A stretch of 64,000 bases of DNA, taken from Adiantum capillus-veneris (lineage: Eukaryota; Streptophyta; Polypodiopsida; Polypodiales; Pteridaceae). The stretch lies in the NCBI GenBank assembly GCA_014529385.2, contig CM043953.1, forward strand, positions 97,723,842 through 97,787,841, given 5' to 3'. The position numbers were made by a program, and so were the translations under genes. Positions 56,575-64,000 of the stretch are shown in pieces (within the stretch, counting starts at the first letter, position 1; each line of letters opens with the position of its first letter). The notes beneath the pieces are model-generated. The model was not told the DNA's origin. It did no database searches and worked only from the letters and a program-made list of their open reading frames with translations.

Positions 56575-57975
56575 TCAAGTCCTCTTAGCCTCCTTGGTCT
56601 CCTTTGCCTTCTTTTCTCGTCCATGGTCACTTTGTGATGTAACTCCTTCTTTCTCCTTACCTTTCCCTCGGCCACGCTTAATGCCATTTGCTTCCATGTC
56701 AACCTCTCTTGAATTTGTCACCTCTACCACATGCACGTTTGGGTCTGGAAAAGGTGGAACTCCTTCCACTCCTTGTGGAGGTGGTCTTGCTCCATTTGGC
56801 CTTTGTATAAGCCGTGGTTGCTGACTAGTTCCTTCACTTGCATTCATCACTGGGTAATTCAAGTTAGGTCTCCCTGGCTCCCCACGGGGCCAAGGACAAT
56901 TATACATCCCATGTCCAGACTCACCGCAATTCCAACATTGCAAGACTCTCCTAGGTCGTGGGTCTCGCTCTTCAGACTTCTTTACTTGTCCCTTTGGACC
57001 TACGGCTTGTGCAAGGTGAATTGACAAGCTGCTTAAAGATTCATTTAACTTCTCAATCACTTCCGCCATTACCTCAGGAAGCTCCTTAGATGTTGATGCT
57101 TGTGACTTACCTTTGGGTCTAAGACCTTATATTGGAACCTCCCCCCTTAAGCACTTGAGTTTCCTATATTTCTCAGCAGCCCTAGTTTCAACTGCATCAA
57201 AGGTAGCAGGTGCACCCGCCTCAACTTTTACCTTAAGGTCAGGAAAGAGTCCGGCTATGAACCTCTCCTTCTTTAGAAATTCTGCACCATCACCAGGGCT
57301 AGCAACATTTCGTATCCATAGAGCCCAAAGACGTAGGAACTCTTGCTTGTACAAGTAGTAGTCATCTAAGTCTTTTTGCTTATGAGAAACAATGTCTTGC
57401 CATAATTTTTGAGTGTTTTGGGGATCAAAGAAGTATTTCTTGAAACGATTCAAAACTTCCGTGTAATTCCCTTTAACTTCCTCAGGCAAAGAGTCAAACC
57501 AAGTGCTAGCATCTTTCCTAAGGACCACCTCAAACATTTCTACACGTTCTTGATCAGTTACTATCCTCTTGATACGGCAAGACATCTTGAAATTCGCTAG
57601 AAATAATTTTGCATCCTCTCCAGGCTCTCCAAAGAAAAGAGGATATCCAGAAATTTGGCGTTGGCTCTCCATTGAATTGATTTCAAAGTGACGCGTTTTT
57701 GTTTTTTCTTTCTTTAAAAGATTTACACAATAATATTTTCTAAATTTCAATCTATTATACAACAAAATAAAAATATTCACATCAAATGACCTATAATAAT
57801 CAATAAGAGGTAGAATGACAGGGTTTGGTGACGCAAGAATTTCTCCTACTCTTTGGGCACCAAACATGAATACCATACGTTGTTGAAAATGGATTTTTCT
57901 ACTAATTGCAATGTTTGCTCTAATGTGTGGAGTGAAATGAAAGGGAAAAACCTGTATTCTTGGGCCATTATCCAT
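56575..57975 (-). pseudogene. G4: gag with one zinc knuckle
   Basis: The gag core starts at MESQRQISGYPLFFGEPGED near 57.67 kb and continues through FLANFKMSCRI, WFDSLPEEVKGNY and LKVKVEAGAPATFDAVETRA. TAA at 57127 and TGA at 56575 interrupt it, with no frame change. The zinc knuckle CWNCGESGHGMYNC follows (about 56940), then a Pro/Arg-rich tail leading into protease. The open frame extends upstream of the core to an ATG at 57973-57975, an N-terminal extension that resembles the neighbouring leader frame. Confidence 0.85.
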
Positions 57976-58209
57976 GGTCTATGCATGACCTAATTCTTAA
58001 AACAAAACAAAAATATAGACGTCCAAACTAAGGTCGTACCTAATGACAGGCAAAATAAAAGGATTTACTGATGCGTTTATCTCTACCAACCTAAGAGGAC
58101 CTAAAATTCTACGAATTACTCGTTGAAATTGCAACTTAGTACTAACAATTATGTGTACCTTTTGCCTTGCAATGGGAATGAAGGGATCATACAAATTCTC
58201 CTGATTCAT
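57780..58209 (-). pseudogene. G4: duplicated upstream coding-like segment
   Basis: Frames 58209-57997 and 57975-57780 share a spaced pattern: KLQFQRVIRRILGP against KIHFQQRMVFMFGA; RLVEINASVNPFILPVI against RVGEILASPNPVILPLI; SLDVYIFVLF against SFDVNIFILL. They look like tandem diverged copies of a segment of about 200 bp in the leader. The function is unknown; they could be remnants of an upstream frame or duplicated leader that happens to be open. Confidence 0.45.
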
Positions 58210-58265
58210 GCAAGCTACTTGATTATGCTAAAGGTTAAGCCTTCACAAAACATACACAAGCCTGT

Positions 58266-58282
58266 CCTCCGTGGGGGCACCA
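58266..58282 (-). other. G4 candidate primer-binding site
   Basis: The minus strand reads TGGTGCCCCCACGGAGG, five bases from the LTR. It starts with the required TGG but I do not recognise the tRNA. Confidence 0.55.
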
Positions 58283-58287
58283 AAATA

Positions 58288-58545
58288 GAGGCGGTCCGGG
58301 ACGGGCAACAAGAAGAGAAACCTCTAGACACCCTTCAAGGCTCCCGTGCTGCTCAATGGGGCTGGGGCACAACACAACACAAACCAAAACAACAAACCCA
58401 CAGCCAAATCCCAACTACACAAGGGGAACCACCTAGTTTAAGAGCGAACTAGGACGCAAAAGAGGAGAATCGTTAGAGCAACCCACAAACAAGCAACGAA
58501 TTTACACTAACCCTAACACCAATGGAACACTCTCACACACTAAAA

Positions 58546-58609
<64 letters not shown>

Positions 58610-60879
58610 TGTACAACTTAGCTTCAACTTTATATTTTGCACAAAAAGGAACTTAGAGCTTGTGGAATCAAGTGACAAGATTTGGTTATAGCATCACTAG
58701 CACATTGTCTAAGGGTTATGGGAGCCCTCTCACCATCCACCCTCTTACAATGGTAGCCAAACAATAGCCAATGAATCACAAGCAACAAAACAACAACCTT
58801 CAATGAAACAAGTCACCTTATGAAGCTGAATGATTTTGCCAAGCCAAATTGGAGGAGAAGCGTGAGCCTTTGGACATGAATTGCACCCATAACTACCAAT
58901 TCATTGATGTTGGGGTAGATACAACAATGGTAGGAAGAATATCTTCTACTCGCACTCACTCAAACTAGCTCAAACTTTTATATGCACCAAGGTGATAGTG
59001 TATAGAAAGCTTACTCTCTCTTTACAACCAAGATAGAACTGGCGTGTGGTACGCTCAATCTAGTGTGCAATGGTATAGTGATGTCTTTTACAAGGAGGAA
59101 TGGGTTCTATTTATAGGTTTTAGAAGCCTTGATTAGGATTAAGCCTAATCAATTTTATTAGGAAAGATCAAGGATTATGAATTTTTATGAATTTCAAATG
59201 AGAATGGGGTCTCTCTTTTCTCTTGAGTCACATGGATGTGGGCTCAAGTAAGAGAATTATTGATGTGGTGAAAGGAGAGAAACTTCCATGGGAGTGAGTG
59301 AATTTGGTTTACTTGTGCGGTTGCCTACTTCATATGTTGATAGTGTGGGTGCATTTTTACAAGAGAAGTTAGTTGTTAGTGGTAATAATCACTAGAATTG
59401 TTAGTGATACATTTACAATGGGTAGGATGAGTTGATTTGATGAAGGAAGAGGGGTGAATTAAAAGAGAATCATTGAGATGGTGAAGCTTTGAAGAAGCTT
59501 GAACTCACCCTTATGTAGATTGTGGAAAAAATGACCGCTGGTCTTCTTCTTCTTCTTCGCTTCTTTACGCCGCCGCCACGGTTGACCACCACAATGAAAA
59601 GAGGATTTTTTGATGAAAAATCCTCAATTTGCAGAAGCTATCATGGTTAAGATGCTGAATTTTAGATATTTTTAGGAGAGGTAAATGAAATTGTAACATA
59701 GAAGCAATAGAGAGAGACATGGAGAGGGTGTATGTATGTAGAGGTTCATAAAAGAACTATAGGGATGAGAGAGAAGGGTAATGGTGAAGAGGGTGGGAGA
59801 AGCCATGGAAATTGCAGGTTTGAGTGAGGGAAGGAGAGGGAGGGATGTGTAAGAGTGAGTAGGTGTGTGGAAGGGTGAGAGAAGACTAAGGGCTACTTGT
59901 GAGAAAAGTGGGCAGACTGGGGTCCACTCAAAAAATCATAGCTCACCGCTGGTAGCTCCAAAAATCATGAACAAATTTGAGGTGATTATTCAGAGTGTGG
60001 GCTACATTTAATCTTTTGACCACCGCTCCAAATTCGGAGTGGAGATAGGTGCCAAAATTCTCACCAAAAAAGCCTGTTTTTATGCCTGCAAAAGTCTTTT
60101 AGTGGCCCCCTCCTTTGTCATATTATAATACAAAGCATCCAAGTTGTCCTTGACCCATGCATGGAGGAGGATTATTGGTGAATAAAGAAATATATACATG
60201 GTGGGACTAGTGTATGGACTATTCATGGACTTTAGCTCAATGAGCACATGGTGTTAGAATAATGAGTAAAAATAATAATAAAAATATGGAGGAGTTATGG
60301 ATATGGAAAGATATTGGAATCATATGATATGGTCCCTCCTTGAATTATTTTGGGTGAAAGAGGAAAAGGTATGCAAGTAAATAATATAATAAACGTAACC
60401 AATGAGTAGAAATCAATTTTTTGTTTTCACGAGGGTGAGGTTGAAAATGTGGGAGTGATTTGTATAAAGGAAAAATATGAGGTTAGAGTATGTACATATT
60501 GGCAAAAAAATATAATTATGGTGTAAGAGGATGAAAGAAGGTGTACGTAGGTTTAATAAAACACACACCGAAGTAGAAATAGTTAAATAAAATACCAAAA
60601 TAATAATAAAAAATCCCTATATTTAGGCCATATATACAATGAAATATTTACACACAAAGAGGCCATAATATAATTTTTTTTTTATTTTTTTAATTTTTTT
60701 GGCCCAACTAGCCCAGTGACTAGCTAGCTGAGGGTTTTTAAGAAGATATGAGAAAAGCCCCCTAACTCACACACGCCTATGTACAGTGAAATGGTAGGGA
60801 TAGCCATAGCGTTTGGGTGAATTTGGTAGGGTGGAGTAACTTACTATGGCAATTATGGAGAGCCGAAAAACGGCTATCA
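58288..60879 (-). repeat. G4 5' LTR
   Basis: This partner of 49762-52319 is longer mainly because of a (GA)n expansion at 58549-58606. Its TATA box on the minus strand is at 59107-59117. Confidence 0.95.
58549..58606. repeat. (GA)n microsatellite
   Basis: 29 uninterrupted GA units. The other LTR has about 13 units with one T. Confidence 0.98.
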
Positions 60880-63800
60880 CTACTACCTTTTGTGTTATGG
60901 TGGGTTTAGCCCAAGGTGGTTTGAAGGTACACCACTTGTCCAAGCTAGCACTATTCAATAGTCCTATCTCTATTGTTTGAAGATCAATGCATGAATGGAG
61001 TGTAGCTACTATGTTTACTATCATGGCTGGTCTAGGGTAGAGTTCCACCACTTCTCCAACCTACTATCCCTTGTGTTATAAAGCTTTTAGCCCAAGGTGG
61101 TTTGAAGTTCCACCACCTGTCGACGCTAGCCCTATTGAAAGAAGCTATCTCTATTGTTTGAATGTCAATGTGTGAATGGAGTGAAGCTACTATGTGTACT
61201 ACCGTGGATGGTTTGAGGTAGAGGTCCACCGCTTGTCCAACCTACTATCCATTGTGTTATGGAGGTTTTAACCCTAGTTGGTTTGGAGGTCAATCTGTGA
61301 ATGGAGTGTAACTACTATGTTTACTACCATGGATAGTTTGGGATAGAGGTCCACCACTTGTCCAACCTACTAGCCATTATTTTATGGAGGTTTTACCCTA
61401 AGGTGGTTTGAAGGTCCACCACATGTCCAAGCTAGCTCTATTGAATAGTCTTATCTCTAGTCTGATCAGGTTGATGGTTTGGGGTAGTGGTCCAACACCT
61501 TTCCAACCTATTATCCATTGTGTTATTGACGTTTTAGCCCAAGGTGGTTTGAAGGTCCACCACCTGTTCAAGTTTGATCTATTGAAAGAACCTATCTCTT
61601 TTGATTGAAGGTCAATCTGTGAATGGAGTGGAGCTACTATGTTTACTATCATGGATGGTTTTGGATAGAGATCCACCACTTATCCAACCTAGTAACCATT
61701 TCGTTATGGAGGTTATAGCCCAAATTTGTTTGAAGGTCCACCACCTATCCAAGCTAGCTCTATTGAAAGAATCTATTGCTATTGTTTGAAGGTCAATGTT
61801 TGAATGGAGTGTAGCTACTATTTTTACTACCATGGATGGTTTGGGGTAGAGGTCCATCACTTGTCAAACCTACTAACCAATGTGTTATGGAGGTTTTAGC
61901 CCAAGGTGGTTTGAAGGCCGATCACTTGTCCAAGCTAGCTGTATTGAATTGTCTTATCTCTACTCTGATAGCATGTATGGTTTGGGGTAGAGGTCCAACG
62001 CTTGTCCAACCTACTATCCATTGTGTAGTTAAGGTTTTAGGCCAAGGTGGTTTGAAATACTTTATCTCTATTGTTTGAAGGTCAAAGTGTGAATGGAGTG
62101 TAGCTACCATGTTTACTACCATGGATATTATGAGGTAGAGGTCCATCACTTGTCCAACCTACTATCCATTGTGTTATGGAGGTTTTAGCCATGGGTGGTT
62201 TCAAGGTGGACCACCTATCCAAGTTAGCTCTATTGAATAGTCCTATCTCTACTTTGATAGCTTTTATGGTTTTGGGTAGAGATCCAACACTTGTCCAACC
62301 TACTATCCATTGTATTATGGAGGTTTTAGCCCAAGTCGGTTTGCAACTCTACCACTTATCCAAGCTAGATCTATTGAAAGAAGCTATCTCTATTTTTCAA
62401 ATGTCAATGTGTGAATAGAGTGTAGCTACTATGTTTACTACCATAAATGGTTTGGGGTAGAGCTCCACCATTTGTCCAACCTAGTAGCCAATGGCTTATG
62501 GAGGTTTCAGCCCAAGGTTGTTTGAAGGTCCACCACCTGTCCAAGCTAGCTCTATTGAAAGAAGCTAACGAGCTATTTTTTGGAGGTGAAAAGGTGAATG
62601 GAGTCTAGCTACTATGTTTACTACCATGGAGGGTTTGGGACAGAGGTCCATCACTTGTCCAACCTACTAACCATTGTGTTATTGAGGTTTTAGCCCAAGG
62701 TGATTTGAAGGTCCACCACCTGTCTAAGCTAGCTCTATTGAATAATCCTATCTCTACTCTAACAGTGTGGATGGTTTTCGGTAGAGGTCAATCACTTGTC
62801 CAATTCACTATCCCTTGTGTTATAAAGATTTTAGCCCAAGGTGGTTTGAAGGTCCACCATCTGTCCAAGCTAGATCTATTGAAAGAAGATTTCTCTATTG
62901 TTTAAAGGTCATGTCCAAGCTAGATCTATTGAAAGAAGCTATCTCTATTTTTTGAAGGTCAATGTGTGAATGGAGTGTCTACTATGTTTACTACTAGGGA
63001 TGGTTTGGAGCAAAGGTCCACCACTTGTCCAACCTACTAACCATTGTGTTATGCAGGTTTCAGCCCAAGGTTGTTTGAAGGTCCACAACCTATTCAAGCT
63101 AGCTCTTTTTAAGGAAGCTATCTCTATTGCTTGAAGATCAATGTTTGCATGGAGTGTAGCTACTATGTTTACTACCTTGGTTGGTTTGGGGCATAGTTCC
63201 ATCACTTGTCCAACCTACTAACCATTGTGTTATGGAGGTTTTAGCCCATGTGTTATGGAGGTTTTAGCCCAAGGTGGTTTGACGGTCCACCACCTATCCA
63301 AGCTATCTCTATTGAATAGTCCTATCTCTACTCTGATAGTGTGGATGGTTTGGGGTAGAGGTCTAGCACTGGTCCAACCCACTATCCACTGTGTTATTGA
63401 GTTTTTAGACCAAGGTGGTTTGAAGGTCCACCACCTATCAAAGATAGATCTATTGAAAGAATCTATCTCTATTGTTTGAAGGTCAATGTGTGAATGGAGT
63501 GTAGTTACTATGTTTACTACCAGGGATGGTCTGGGCAGAGGTCCACCACTTGTCCAACCTACTAACCATTGTGTTATGCAGGTTTTAGCACAAGGTGGTT
63601 TTAAGGTCCACCACTTGTCCAAGATAGCTCTATTGAATAGTCCTATCTCTACTGTGATAGCAGGGATGGTTTCATGTAGAGGTTTAACACTTGTCCAACC
63701 TACTATCCATTGTGTTATGGAGGTTTTAGCCCAAGGTGGTTCAAAGGTCCACCACTGGTCCAAGTTATCTCTATTCAATAGTCATATCTCTATTGTTTGA

Positions 63801-64000
63801 AGGTCAATGTGTGAATGGAGTGTAGCTACTATGTCTACTACCATGGATGGTCTTGGGCAGAGGTGCACCGCTTGTCCAACCTACTATCTCTTGTGTTATA
63901 AAGGTTTTAGTCCAAGTTGGTTTGAAGGTCCACCACTTGCCCAAGCTAGCTCTATTGAAAGAAGCTATCTCTATTTTTGGAAGTTCAATGTGTGAATGGA
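60880..64000. repeat. Satellite array 3 (continues past the window)
   Basis: The same monomers as array 2, resuming in phase at the CTACT site after G4. Short monomers recur near 61440, 61940, 62235, 62740, 63310 and 63640 among long ones. Arrays 2 and 3 are one array split by G4. Confidence 0.95.

Larger units (their letters stand above)
49762..60879 (-). mobile_element. G4: complete Tat-type Ty3/gypsy element with two RNase H domains
   Basis: The element is 11,118 bp inside the satellite, with a CTACT duplication at 49757-49761 and 60880-60884. Long LTRs (2,558 and 2,592 bp) differ at about 33 positions by eye (about 1.3%). One frame from 57975 to 52348 encodes gag, protease, RT, RNase H, a second archaeal-type RNase H and integrase, broken only by four stops. 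The second RNase H is characteristic of the plant Tat lineage (Ogre/Retand relatives). The element is inactive as written. Confidence 0.95.

Noticed and set aside
31079-64000. CRISPR-like array of repeats and spacers
   Set aside because: The whole monomer is repeated with no unique spacers, the host is a plant, and no cas genes exist.
1-64000. tRNA or rRNA genes
   Set aside because: Only tRNA-complementary primer sites of about 12-20 bases were found; no cloverleaf or rRNA sequence was seen.

Overview
The window is eukaryotic nuclear DNA from a plant: heterochromatin-like, packed with nested LTR retrotransposons and a satellite, with no intact host gene. The plant assignment rests on the elements: Ty1/copia and Ty3/gypsy polyproteins of plant type, primer-binding sites matching plant initiator-Met and Asp-type tRNAs, and a Tat-type element with two RNase H domains. 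The species cannot be told; a large-genome vascular plant, possibly a fern, is only a guess. No bacterial operons, rRNA or tRNA genes, CRISPR arrays or replication origins were seen.

Layout, left to right. (1) 1-3430: 5' part of a minus-strand Ty3/gypsy element (G1): broken gag, primer-binding site, long LTR. (2) 3431-5592: mostly unassigned, with a short coding-like plus-strand remnant. (3) 5593-6858: lone 5' LTR, primer site and leader of a plus-strand element (P1). (4) 6859 to about 8968: deletion derivative (E0) with only a gag start between its LTRs. (5) 9425-29210: a minus-strand gypsy element without reverse transcriptase (E1), split by two younger Ty1/copia elements with exact target-site duplications: E2 (15335-20585, AATCA) and E3 (22165-27730, GTACT). 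(6) 29211-31032: an unrecognised decayed multi-exon gene whose coding frame runs up to the E1 LTR. (7) 31079-64000: a satellite of mainly ~180-bp monomers interrupted by two minus-strand gypsy elements: G3 (31715-45877, 3' end lost) and G4 (49762-60879, complete).

All elements are damaged. The lesions are mostly in-frame stop codons rather than frameshifts, which fits C-to-T decay of methylated DNA. By-eye LTR divergence is about 1.3% (G4), 2% (E3), 4% (E0) and 5% (E1 and E2). E3 is the least damaged.

The most unusual material is in G3 and its relative E1. G3 has a duplicated integrase zinc-binding module, a second retropepsin-like domain downstream of integrase, a region with W-x-P-K motifs shared with E1, a dispersed palindromic GATCGCGATC repeat in its LTR, leader and internal spacer, and a ~1,080-codon downstream reading frame of unknown function. 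G4 has a degenerate first RNase H and a second archaeal-type RNase H. These are structural novelties of mobile elements; no new defence or metabolic system was found.
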